Assembly (NCBI GenBank): GCA_028282325.1
Contig: JANQID010000010.1
Coordinates: 1 to 64,000, forward strand
Length of the DNA stretch: 64,000 nt
DNA from: Chloroflexaceae bacterium
GTDB taxonomy: Bacteria; Chloroflexota; Chloroflexia; Chloroflexales; Chloroflexaceae
Direction: 5' to 3'
The notes under the pieces are model-generated. The model made no database searches and had not been told where the DNA came from. It saw nothing but the letters and a program-made list of their open reading frames with translations. Positions within the stretch are counted from its first letter, which is position 1. Every line of letters begins with the position of its first letter. Below are positions 26,012 through 33,632 of the stretch, in pieces. The position numbers were made by a program, and so were the translations under genes.

Positions 26012-26623
26012 TTATTCCAATGTGCTGACCAGGCTCAAGACATCCTGGCGCAGGCGGCGCATTTGCTGATCGATGCCTTCAGGTCGAACCCGCAAGTTCG
26101 CGCGGATCTTGCTCACCCGCGAGCGTAGATCATCGACCGGGTTTTTGTACACATCGGCATAGTCGTAGGCGCGGTCGAGCGAGGCGCGGGTTGTGCTGAG
26201 CAGGCGTTCAACTTCGTCCAGGTCGTTGATTTGCAAGGCCAGTTCGGCGTCGCTCAGTTGACTGGCGGCGCGAATCAGGTAGATGCTGCTCCACAGGACG
26301 CGAACTTCCGCTTCAAGATCCAGGATTTGCTGGGCGAGCACTCGTTCGTCGGGCGCCAGCGGTGTGGGAGTTGGGGTCGGTGTCAGCGCAGCGGCCTCCG
26401 ACGTTGGCGTCGGTGATGAGGCGGCGGCTGGCGATACGGTCGCAGCCGTGGGAGCTACGCGCGCCGTCGGGAAAACAATGAATGCTTGCGCCAGCAGGCT
26501 GATGCCGATTGACGCAAGCGCCGTAATGATAAATGGAAACAGCGCGCCGAGTCGAGACTTCCAGCGCGCATTCGGTTGAGCCGCAGGTTGTTCTGAAGAA
26601 TCTGGCGCGGGCTCAGACACCAT
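26012..26623 (-). CDS. Hypothetical single-pass membrane protein
   Basis: 203 aa. A short cytosolic N-terminus, one membrane helix (FPFIITALASIGISLLAQAF, about 30-49), a Pro/Thr/Ser/Ala linker (SPTPTSEAAALTPTPTPTP) and a C-terminal helical domain outside the membrane (about 95-203) with heptad-like leucines. No family recognised. It is followed 8 bases away by the ANTAR regulator gene, which lies upstream on the same strand, so the two likely share a transcript. Confidence 0.65.
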   Translation of the reverse strand: MVSEPAPDSSEQPAAQPNARWKSRLGALFPFIITALASIGISLLAQAFIVFPTARVAPTAATVSPAAASSPTPTSEAAALTPTPTPTPLAPDERVLAQQILDLEAEVRVLWSSIYLIRAASQLSDAELALQINDLDEVERLLSTTRASLDRAYDYADVYKNPVDDLRSRVSKIRANLRVRPEGIDQQMRRLRQDVLSLVSTLE

Positions 26624-26631
26624 CCATCAGC

Positions 26632-27210
26632 CTAAATCTCGCTCGCCAGCAGGATAGCCTGAGCGATCTCCTTCATCGACTTGCGGGTATTCATCGAGAG
26701 TTGCTGGATCTTGCGGAATGCTTCGGCCTCCTTCAGCCCTTGCGTATCCATCAATACGCCTTTGGCACGTTCAACCAGCTTGCGCGTTTCCAGCGTCTCT
26801 TTGAGATCGCTGATCTGCTGATCCATCTCGGTGAATTCCTGGTAGCGCGCCATCGTGATCTCGATCGCCGGCAACAACTCGGTGTCGCGGAAGGGCTTGA
26901 CAATATAATTGACCACCCCGGCCTCGCGGGCGCGATCCACCAGTTCACGGTCGGAATATGCCGTAAGCAGCAGCACCGGCGCGATGCGTTCTTCGGTCAG
27001 CACCTTCGCCGCCTGGATGCCATCGAGCTTGGGCATCTTGATATCCATCAGGACGAGATCCGGGCGCAGTTCGCGCGCCAGATTGATCACGCTGACGCCA
27101 TCGCCAGCTTCGCCAACGACAAGGTATCCCAGGCCGACGAGCGTCTCTTTGAGATTCATGCGGATTAAGGATTCATCGTCCGCAATCACCAATCGTATTT
27201 GTTGTGCCAT
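26632..27210 (-). CDS. Response regulator with ANTAR RNA-binding domain (AmiR/NasT type)
   Basis: 192 aa from the ATG at 27210, AGGAGTGCCACA upstream; the ORF opens further upstream, but its promoter lies inside that extension. Receiver 1-120 with Asp in LVLMDIKMPKLDG and Lys in YIVKPFRDTELL. The C-terminal ANTAR domain has ETRKLVERAKGVLMDTQGLK and EAEAFRKIQQLSMNTRKSMK. ANTAR proteins act by antitermination: when phosphorylated they dimerise and bind tandem hexaloop RNA hairpins. I could not identify such paired hairpins in the window. Confidence 0.93.
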   Translation of the reverse strand: MAQQIRLVIADDESLIRMNLKETLVGLGYLVVGEAGDGVSVINLARELRPDLVLMDIKMPKLDGIQAAKVLTEERIAPVLLLTAYSDRELVDRAREAGVVNYIVKPFRDTELLPAIEITMARYQEFTEMDQQISDLKETLETRKLVERAKGVLMDTQGLKEAEAFRKIQQLSMNTRKSMKEIAQAILLASEI

Positions 27211-27256
27211 TGTGGCACTCCTTGAACTATGCTGAGATTGGTCTGTGAATGCTGGA

Positions 27257-27285
27257 AGTATAGCACGCGGAATGATGACGGTCAA
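27257..27285 (-). promoter_or_regulatory. Sigma-70 type promoter of the ANTAR regulator
   Basis: Minus strand: TTGACC (27285-27280), 17-base spacer, TATACT (27262-27257), about 45 bases before the start codon. Confidence 0.7.
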
Positions 27286-27457
27286 CTTTTTTGGTACGTC
27301 AGTTCTGGCAATATTGCTGATTGTAACGCGGGATCGCGTCGTGAGGATCTTTGGGGCGACAGCGAGCCGGATGTTGCAGCGCATTTTTCTGCGCGCAGGG
27401 TGTGATACGATATGTTGACGCCGGGCATGCTTCAGACGAAACAGGGGAGATTGCCGT

Positions 27458-28153
27458 ATGTTTCCCGTTGGCGATGAGAATCCGACGCGTCGCACGCCGA
27501 TTGTCAATCATTCGCTGCTGGTGATCAATATTGTTGTGTTTTTGCTCGAAATCGGGTCGGGCTATGAGTTTATCGTGCGCTGGAGTTTTATCCCGTTGCG
27601 ATTGACGGCGTTGTTCAACGGCGTGTTCGACCTGAGCGTTGTGCTGACCATATTCACGTCGATGTTTATGCATGCCAGTATTGCGCATATCGGCGGCAAT
27701 TTGCTATTTCTGTGGATCTTTGGTGACAATGTGGAGGATACGCTGGGGTCGGGGCCATATGTGTTGTTCTATCTGCTGTGCGGCATCGGCGCGACCGGCG
27801 CGCAGTATTTGACCAATCCATTGTCGCAGATTCCTAATCTGGGCGCCAGCGGCGCGATCTCCGGCGTGCTGGCGGCGTATATGGTGCTGTTTCCCTGGGC
27901 GCGCGTGCGCCTGTTCATCTGGCCGTTGGCGTTGATCTTCGGGACGATCGCGGTACCCGCGCTGATATTGATTGCATTCTGGTTTTATCTTCAGCTTGCG
28001 TCCGGGTTTCAATCACTGGGCATGATGGTTGATGAAGGCGGCGTGGCGTTCTGGGCGCACATCGGCGGGTTTGTTACCGGGCTGGCGCTGATCGGGGCGT
28101 TCAAGTTGCGGCGACGGCAATCTGCTCAGAGGTCGTATCGGCGAAGGTGGTAG
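27458..28153 (+). CDS. Rhomboid-family intramembrane serine protease
   Basis: 231 aa, six membrane helices. TPIVNHSLLVINIVVFLLE at the N-terminus, FTSMFMHASIAHIGGNLLFL (helix 2 with conserved His and Asn), catalytic Ser in NLGASGAISGVLAAYMVLF and catalytic His in FWAHIGGFVTGLAL. All elements of the Ser-His dyad are present, so it should be active. It cleaves membrane helices of unknown clients. Divergent from the ANTAR regulator; GGGGAG lies upstream of the ATG. Confidence 0.95.
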   Translation: MFPVGDENPTRRTPIVNHSLLVINIVVFLLEIGSGYEFIVRWSFIPLRLTALFNGVFDLSVVLTIFTSMFMHASIAHIGGNLLFLWIFGDNVEDTLGSGPYVLFYLLCGIGATGAQYLTNPLSQIPNLGASGAISGVLAAYMVLFPWARVRLFIWPLALIFGTIAVPALILIAFWFYLQLASGFQSLGMMVDEGGVAFWAHIGGFVTGLALIGAFKLRRRQSAQRSYRRRW

Positions 28154-28165
28154 CGTTGGCGAACG

Positions 28166-28189
28166 GATGCAGCGTTGCAACGCTGCATC
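28166..28189. repeat. Perfect 24-bp palindrome
   Basis: Self-complementary sequence centred on GTTGCAAC, between the convergent rhomboid and STAS genes. It may be part of the termination region or a binding site. Confidence 0.8.
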
Positions 28190-28206
28190 GGGGCAAGGCG
28201 TAAGAA

Positions 28207-28239
28207 AGACCTGATAAGCACGGTTAGCCTGTCAGGTCT
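28207..28239. terminator. Weak hairpin between convergent rhomboid and STAS genes
   Basis: Arms AGACCTGA (28207-28214) and TCAGGTCT (28232-28239) with a 17-base loop and no T-run. Confidence 0.4.
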
Positions 28240-28267
28240 GTGCATGCGGCTTGCGGCGTTTCCCGCT

Positions 28268-28600
28268 CTATTTTGCGTATTCGTCCAGCGCGGTTGCGCG
28301 GTCGAGATAAATCTTAAATAGGGTGTCAAAGCGGCTCTTGCGGAAGATCTCCGCGATCTGCGGCTGGAGACCGCAAATGCGCAAGTCGCCGCCCAACGGC
28401 TCTACCGTGCGGAGGTTGTTGATCAACATGCGCAGCGCCAGGCTCGCGACGAACGCCACTCCGCTCATATCGGCCAGGGCTTTGCCCCGGTGGGCGACGA
28501 CGGCTGCGGATAGATCTTGCTCAATGGCGGCGATGACGGCCGCGTCGAGGCGTTCGGGCAGTTCGATAACCAGCACGTCGCCGATGGTTTCCAAGTTCAC
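28268..28600 (-). CDS. STAS-domain anti-sigma factor antagonist
   Basis: 110 aa from a GTG at 28600 (AAGGGG upstream). One STAS fold: GDVLVIELPERLDAAVIAAI, then ALADMSGVAFVASLALRMLI, which holds the position of the phosphorylatable Ser, and DLRICGLQPQIAEIFRKSRF. In partner switching the dephosphorylated STAS protein binds the anti-sigma kinase. It is the third gene of a set with the PP2C phosphatase and kinase, separated from the phosphatase gene by a 167-base gap. Confidence 0.88.
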   Translation of the reverse strand: MNLETIGDVLVIELPERLDAAVIAAIEQDLSAAVVAHRGKALADMSGVAFVASLALRMLINNLRTVEPLGGDLRICGLQPQIAEIFRKSRFDTLFKIYLDRATALDEYAK

Positions 28601-28767
28601 GCTGTATTCCCCTTTCCCTTCAGGACGTCGTTGTCGGTTCGTCGTCAGGCCGGATCCGGCCGCGCCAGGCTTGTATTGCTGAAACCGACGGTCATTATAG
28701 CATGAACGAGGGGCAGCAGGACGTCGTCTGTCCTGCCAGTTTCGCGCAGCATCAGCTATTCTTCTGC

Positions 28768-30042
28768 TCAGCCGTCGCGTTTAATCACCAGCAGGGTCAT
28801 ATCATCGGCCTGGGGCGCACCGTCGACGAACGCCTCGACTGCCGCGACAATGTTTTGCACCAGATCTTCCGCCGTTGCGGCGGCGTGGTCGCGCGCCAGC
28901 GCTTGCAGTCGGTCGTCGTCGAACAACTCGCGCGTCGGGTTGAGCGCTTCGGTGATGCCGTCGCTAAACGCGATCAGCGTCTCGCCGGGCGCGATGTTGG
29001 CGTGCGCGGCGGTGAAGGCGAGGTTCGGCAGAAGGCCGATCGGCGGCGTCTGGGCGTCAAGTTCGCGCAGGCTTCGTCCGTCGTGGCTGACGATCAGCGG
29101 CGGGTTGTGCCCGGCGTTGAGGTAGCTCAGCCGCCCGGTTTGCGGTTCGAGTACGGCGTAGAAGAGCGTGACAAACATGTTGCTCGTGCTATGTTCGCGG
29201 GTGATGTAGTCGTTGGTGAGCCAGGTGGCGCTGGCCAACACGGCGTCGGAGTCGAGCGTGGCGCGATCCTGAAAGGCCCGCGGCGCTTGTGAGGCGGCGC
29301 GCAACAGGCTACGGGTCAGCGCGACGAACAGCGCGGCGGTGACGCCCTTGCCGCAGGCGTCGGCCACCACTAGCCCCAGATGATCGTTGCTCAGCGGGAT
29401 GCAATCGAAGAAGTCGCCGCCGACCGCCTGCGCGCCGCGACTGAACGCCGCCACGCTCCAGCCGTCGGGTTGCGGCAGCGTTGCCGGTAGGAATGACGCC
29501 TGGATGCGCCGGGCGATCGCGAGTTCCTCTTCGAGGCGGTTGAGCCGGATCAGGTCGGCTTGGGCCGCTTGCAGCTCGTTGTAGGCGCGCGCCAATTCGG
29601 CGTTTTTGCTTTCCAGGTGCGTAATTGTGTGCTGGTTGGCGGTGCGCAGGCGGCGGGCGCCTTCGCGCAGCATGCCCATTGCCATCTCCGGGTCGCTGCG
29701 CATCAGGGTCAGGAAATGCTGTTCGATGAGTACGGCGATGGTGCAGTCGTTCAGGGCGCGCACGGTGGCCGAGCGCGGACTGTGGTCGATCAGCGCCATC
29801 TCGCCGACGATCCGCCCGCTGTGGAACACGCCAAGCTGGAATTCGGCGCCGTTCAGTTCGGTGGTGATTTCGAGCGCGCCGTCGAGCACAACGGCGCAGT
29901 CGTGGCCGACATCGCCCTCGCGAAACAGCACATCGCCGGGCGCCAGACGGCGCTCCGCGATGCTCGCGGCCATCTGCGCGAGTTCGGCGTCGGAGAGGCT
30001 GTCGAATAGGGCGATCTGGCGGAGTTGGGCAAACATGGTCAC
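28768..30042 (-). CDS. cNMP-binding domain / PP2C SpoIIE phosphatase
   Basis: 424 aa. N-terminal cyclic-nucleotide-binding fold (about 1-130: LAPGDVLFREGDVGHDCAVV, HSGRIVGEMALIDHSPRSAT). A coiled-coil linker (about 140-175) then leads to a SpoIIE-type PP2C domain with metal-site motifs VGGDFFDCIPL, VVADACGKGVTAALFVALTR, NAGHNPPLIV, FSDGITEALNP and DDMTLLVIK. It should dephosphorylate the STAS partner, with activity gated by a nucleotide or similar ligand at the N-terminus. Its start overlaps the kinase gene's stop (GTGA). Confidence 0.93.
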   Translation of the reverse strand: MTMFAQLRQIALFDSLSDAELAQMAASIAERRLAPGDVLFREGDVGHDCAVVLDGALEITTELNGAEFQLGVFHSGRIVGEMALIDHSPRSATVRALNDCTIAVLIEQHFLTLMRSDPEMAMGMLREGARRLRTANQHTITHLESKNAELARAYNELQAAQADLIRLNRLEEELAIARRIQASFLPATLPQPDGWSVAAFSRGAQAVGGDFFDCIPLSNDHLGLVVADACGKGVTAALFVALTRSLLRAASQAPRAFQDRATLDSDAVLASATWLTNDYITREHSTSNMFVTLFYAVLEPQTGRLSYLNAGHNPPLIVSHDGRSLRELDAQTPPIGLLPNLAFTAAHANIAPGETLIAFSDGITEALNPTRELFDDDRLQALARDHAAATAEDLVQNIVAAVEAFVDGAPQADDMTLLVIKRDG

Positions 30043-30455
30043 GGACCTTTGACGATAGTGAGTTCGTTCCAGCTGCTGCGGGGGTTGTGGCGGTAGCCGA
30101 TCTGATCGGCCAGTTCGCGGATCAGAAACAGCCCCAATCCGCCGGGCTCTCGGTCGCGCGGGTCGCCGCCGAAATTCGGCGCGGGCGCGTCGCGCGGGTC
30201 GAAGGGCTGCCCCCGGTCACGAATGGTAATACGCAATGTTCCGGCCTCTTCGGCGCAGGCGATATCGATCGGGCCGGGCGTCCGGTTTGCGTAGCCGTAC
30301 TTGATGATGTTGGTGGCGATTTCTTCGATTACCAGGCGGAGCAGGTAGCATTGCTCGTCCGAGAATCGCGTCCGCCGTTCGATCTCATCGACGAATGCCA
30401 TCAGTCTGTCGATCTGCTCCCAGGTCGCCGGTACTTTGATCCGTCGCTTCATCAC
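30039..30455 (-). CDS. RsbW-like anti-sigma kinase (HATPase)
   Basis: 138 aa. GHKL ATPase motifs: N box LLRLVIEEIATNIIKYGY near 45, ITIRDRGQPFDPRDAP near 78 and PGGLGLFLIRELADQIGY near 103. Such kinases phosphorylate a STAS antagonist or hold a sigma factor. It is the first gene of the minus-strand partner-switch set, coupled by 4 bases to the phosphatase. No sigma factor lies beside it, so the output may be another protein. The neighbour across the divergent gap is the NACHT-FGE gene. Confidence 0.9.
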   Translation of the reverse strand: MMKRRIKVPATWEQIDRLMAFVDEIERRTRFSDEQCYLLRLVIEEIATNIIKYGYANRTPGPIDIACAEEAGTLRITIRDRGQPFDPRDAPAPNFGGDPRDREPGGLGLFLIRELADQIGYRHNPRSSWNELTIVKGP

Positions 30456-30597
30456 GCCTGCCTGCGAAACTTAATGCCGCCTTCGATGTGTCAACGGATT
30501 CAGTATAGCACAGTGATGCCGCGTGGTATAATGTCTTTCGCGAGGCATCTATACATCGTTAATATACTGTAATGATGTGCGTAATACGCGCGGAGCT

Positions 30598-33156
30598 ATG
30601 AACAACCGCCCGGACAACCCCTCGGAGCGCGCCAACCCCCAGGTCGACCTGGGCCCATACAATCGCGTCGAGCGCTTGGCCCTCGGCGACATCGTCGGCG
30701 CGGACAAGGTCGGCGGTGATAAGGTGCTGGGTGATAAATACATCCAGATCTTCATCTACACCGGTCCGGATCGCCCGCCCGACGATACCGCGCGCTCTGC
30801 GCTCGAACAGGCCTATCGTAGCGAGATTATCACCCGCTACATTCTCTGGGAGGCGCGCTACGTCCCGCTGCCGATCAAAGCCGACGGGCGGGCGCAGGCG
30901 GCCGGGTTTGTCGGCGAGCGTGAAGAGCTCTTCTTGGAAGCGCTTCGCGACGCCGCGGTCGCCGAACATACAACCCCGGAGCGCCACACCTTCACCGACC
31001 TGCGCGAAGGTCTGAAGCGTTACAACGACCTGTTGCTGCTCGGCCCGCCCGGCGGCGGCAAGACCACCGCGCTCTGGCGGCTGGCGCTCGACCTGGCCGA
31101 GGACGGGCTGCTGCATGGCGACGACGCCGCGCCGTTGCCGGTCTTCGTGCGCCTGGGCGCTCTGGACAAACAGCAGACGCCGTTCGAGCTGTTGCAGACC
31201 GAAATGGCGAGCGCGGCGCGGGAAGATGCGAGCGGGCGGCGTTTCGCGCTCGATGCCCACCGGCTGCTGGCGCCGCTGCTGCCGGAGTTGCTGGAGCAGG
31301 GGCGGCTGGTTTTGCTGTGGGATGGGCTGAACGAGACGCCGCGCGCGCTGTTTGCCGCTGCCGCGCGCATGCTCGAAGAATTTCGTAAGGAATACCCCGG
31401 CCGGTTCGGCGGCCCGTACAACCGCAGCGTGACCACCTGCCGCACCGATGACCACGCCCAACTGTTGGAGCAGGTCAAACCCGATCCTTTCCCGGTGCAG
31501 CGGGTCGCGGTGCAGGGGCTGGACGCGGAAAGCATGCGCCTGATGGTGCAACGCCGGCTGGGCGCCGACCGTGGCCAATCCCTGCTCGACGCGCTTCAAC
31601 AACCCCAACACCGCGCGCTGGCCGGTCTGGCCCGCACGCCGCTGCTGCTCACGATGATCTGCGAAGTCTACGCGGCGGCCGAGAGCCTGCCGACGAACCG
31701 GGGCCGGTTGCTGCAAGACTTTGTCGCCCAGCGCTGGAGATGGGAAGCGCAACGCCAGGGTGATGCCTGGATTCCCGCCACGACCCAGGGGCGGGTGCTG
31801 GCGCGGCTGGCCTACGCGATGACCGAAAGCCGGGGGCGCGGCACCAGCGTGGCCTGGGAATGGGCCGAACGCGAACTGCGCACCGCCGCGCCGGATGTCG
31901 AACCGACCCATCTGCGGCGACTGGCCCGCCGGGCCGACTTGGTCGAGATGATCGGCGAGGAGCGCGCGCTGCGCTTCAGCCACCAGCTGATCCAGGAGTA
32001 TTTCGCGGCGCTGGAATTGCGCGCCAGGATCGCCGCGATCGTCGCCCAACGCGGCGAGATCGCGCCGGACGATCTGCGGGCCTACGCGGCGCCGGGCAAA
32101 CGCACCGGCTGGGAGGAGACCCTACTGCTGCTGGCCGGCATCGAGGGCGATCAGGGCGACGCGCACCGGCTGATCCGCGCCTTCCTGAGCCAGCCGCTTC
32201 AGGCGGCGCGCCTGCTCCAGGCCGGGGGCGAGGATCTCGATCCGGCGTTGCTAAACGAAGTGGGTGATGAGTTTGCCGTGATGATGGCCGACGAGCGCGT
32301 GCCGGCGCTTCAGCGGATCGAGGCGGGGCAAGCGCTCGGCGAGATCGGCGACCCGCGCCCCGGCGTGTGCGACCTGCCGCCGCCTATGGTCGAATTTCCC
32401 GGCGGCAGCTTCGTGATCGGCGAGCCCAGGGGTAAGCATCGATTCGATAATGAAATCAACGACCAACCGCTGACCATCGCCCCCTTCGCGCTGGCGCGCT
32501 ACCCGGTGACGAACGCCCAATACAAGCTGTTTGTGGACAATGGCGGCTACGACCCGGACGCGCCCTGGTGGCGGACCGACCCGGACGCGCAAACCTGGCT
32601 GCGCAACAACGGGCGCACGCAGCCGCGATACTGGGACAATGCGCGGTTTGCCCGCCCCAACCACCCGGTCGTCGGCGTCACCTGGTACGAGGCGACGGCC
32701 TTCTGCCGCTGGCTGACGCAACAGGTGAACAACGGCATCGTCTACAGGCTGCCGAGCGAGGCCGAGTGGGAGTATGCGGCGCGGGGCGCCGTGCGCCGCA
32801 CGTACCCGTGGGGCGCTGCCGAACCGGATGGCGAGCGGTGCAACTTCAACTGGATCTACGGCGGCCCGACCGCCGTGGGCTGCTTCCCATCCGGGGCGAC
32901 GCCGGAGGGGCTGCTTGACATGGCCGGGAACGTCTGGGAATGGACGCGCTCGGAATTCCGATCCTACCCCTACGATCCAACCGACGGGCGCGAGAACGCA
33001 ACTGAAACAGGTCGAAAACGATTTACACTGCGCGGCGGATCGTGGGGCTACTATCGCGATAGCGCCCGTTGCGCCTGTCGCCGCGCCGGCTATCCCGATG
33101 TTGGCAGCGACCTCTACGGCTTCCGTCTCGCCCATTTGTTCTCTTTGCCTTCGTAA
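30598..33156 (+). CDS. NACHT NTPase fused to a C-terminal FGE-sulfatase (C-type-lectin-fold) domain
   Basis: About 852 aa (a GTG at 30577 would add 7). Residues about 29-50 are a GD repeat (LGDIVGADKVGGDKVLGDKY) seen in other STAND proteins. The NACHT domain has Walker A LLGPPGGGKTTALW (Lys155) and Walker B VLLWDGLNE (Asp242). Helical and NACHT-sensor-like sequence follows to about 590. The FGE-sulfatase domain (594-852) has PVTNAQYKLFVDN, LPSEAEWEYAARG, LLDMAGNVWEWT and LRGGSW/GFRLAH. The catalytic Cys pair of true formylglycine enzymes is not in place, so it is likely a ligand-binding C-type-lectin fold. NACHT proteins sense an intruder or signal and oligomerise. The end looks hypervariable. 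A TATAAT lies at 30526-30531. Confidence 0.9.
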   Translation: MNNRPDNPSERANPQVDLGPYNRVERLALGDIVGADKVGGDKVLGDKYIQIFIYTGPDRPPDDTARSALEQAYRSEIITRYILWEARYVPLPIKADGRAQAAGFVGEREELFLEALRDAAVAEHTTPERHTFTDLREGLKRYNDLLLLGPPGGGKTTALWRLALDLAEDGLLHGDDAAPLPVFVRLGALDKQQTPFELLQTEMASAAREDASGRRFALDAHRLLAPLLPELLEQGRLVLLWDGLNETPRALFAAAARMLEEFRKEYPGRFGGPYNRSVTTCRTDDHAQLLEQVKPDPFPVQRVAVQGLDAESMRLMVQRRLGADRGQSLLDALQQPQHRALAGLARTPLLLTMICEVYAAAESLPTNRGRLLQDFVAQRWRWEAQRQGDAWIPATTQGRVLARLAYAMTESRGRGTSVAWEWAERELRTAAPDVEPTHLRRLARRADLVEMIGEERALRFSHQLIQEYFAALELRARIAAIVAQRGEIAPDDLRAYAAPGKRTGWEETLLLLAGIEGDQGDAHRLIRAFLSQPLQAARLLQAGGEDLDPALLNEVGDEFAVMMADERVPALQRIEAGQALGEIGDPRPGVCDLPPPMVEFPGGSFVIGEPRGKHRFDNEINDQPLTIAPFALARYPVTNAQYKLFVDNGGYDPDAPWWRTDPDAQTWLRNNGRTQPRYWDNARFARPNHPVVGVTWYEATAFCRWLTQQVNNGIVYRLPSEAEWEYAARGAVRRTYPWGAAEPDGERCNFNWIYGGPTAVGCFPSGATPEGLLDMAGNVWEWTRSEFRSYPYDPTDGRENATETGRKRFTLRGGSWGYYRDSARCACRRAGYPDVGSDLYGFRLAHLFSLPS
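33046..33117 (+). other. Candidate DGR variable repeat inside the NACHT-FGE gene
   Basis: Codons 817-840, between the invariant RGGSW and GFR motifs. All 24 consecutive codons end in C or T, whereas the rest of the gene often uses G-ending codons. The residues GYYRDS, C.C, RAGY and VGSDLY fall where diversity-generating retroelement targets of the FGE type carry residues templated by AAC or AAT codons. Adenine-directed mutagenesis of AAY yields only NNY codons. No reverse transcriptase or template repeat was seen in this window, so this is a hypothesis. Confidence 0.5.
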
Positions 33157-33286
33157 TAGCCGATAGCCGATACACGATAGCCGATAGGGCGGCACGATAG
33201 CCGATAGCCGATAGTCGATACACGATAGCCGATAGGGTGGCAAGATAGCCGATAGCCGATACACGATAGCCGATAGGGCGGGCAAG
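33156..33286. repeat. Tandem CGATAGCC array (three higher-order units)
   Basis: Three units of 41, 48 and 42 bases (33156, 33197 and 33245 onward) each consist of ATAGCCGATAGCCGATA, a CACGATAGCCGATAGGG part and a GGCA-type end. The array begins at the last base of the NACHT-FGE stop codon. The rest of the gap to 33632 holds a palindromic element and no gene. Confidence 0.9.
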
Positions 33287-33374
33287 TGATGAGCCGGACG
33301 TTCCGCATCGCAGTGCGGAGTAGGGGCGAAACGCCTTTCGCCTCGACGCTGAAAGCGGGGCGTGGCGTGAAGCT

Positions 33375-33511
33375 GCCAAACCATATGGGAGACACCGCAT
33401 GGTGTCATTCTGAGCGCAGCGAAGAATCTCAGGTTGCAATAACGCCGAGACTCTTCGCCTCCGCTACGCTCCGGCTCAGAGTGACATGCGGTCTCGTCAT
33501 TTTCGCTTGGT
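33375..33511. repeat. Dispersed palindromic element, diverged copy 3
   Basis: The core GTCATTCTGAGCGCAGCGAA and its partner GGCTCAGAGTGACATGCGG match the elements at 3297 and 49679; the outer ends (CCAAACC, GCTTGGT) are degraded. Boundaries are approximate. Confidence 0.65.
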
Positions 33512-33632
33512 AGCAACGCAAGACTGGGCCAGTCTCGCCATTGGCTGACCACCGGGAATGGGTGTAGCGTTTACGCCGGAGATGCACACGAACCGCGACG
33601 TTAAAGCCTGTCCCGGTCTGCCCGGCTCGACG

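Noticed and set aside
30559-32049. Long minus-strand ORF opposite the NACHT-FGE gene
   Set aside because: It is a codon-bias shadow: the translation is Arg/Gln/Pro-rich without motifs, while the plus strand has clear NACHT and FGE domains.
32379-33156. Active formylglycine-generating (sulfatase-maturing) enzyme
   Set aside because: The fold motifs are present but the paired catalytic cysteines of true FGEs are not in place; the two Cys in RCACRR lie at the variable-like positions.
33156-33286. Tandem repeats resembling a short CRISPR array
   Set aside because: Units are built of the same CGATAGCC word throughout with no unique spacers of constant length, and no cas genes are near.
33046-33632. 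Complete diversity-generating retroelement in the window
   Set aside because: No reverse transcriptase gene and no template repeat were found on either strand, so only a candidate variable repeat is claimed.
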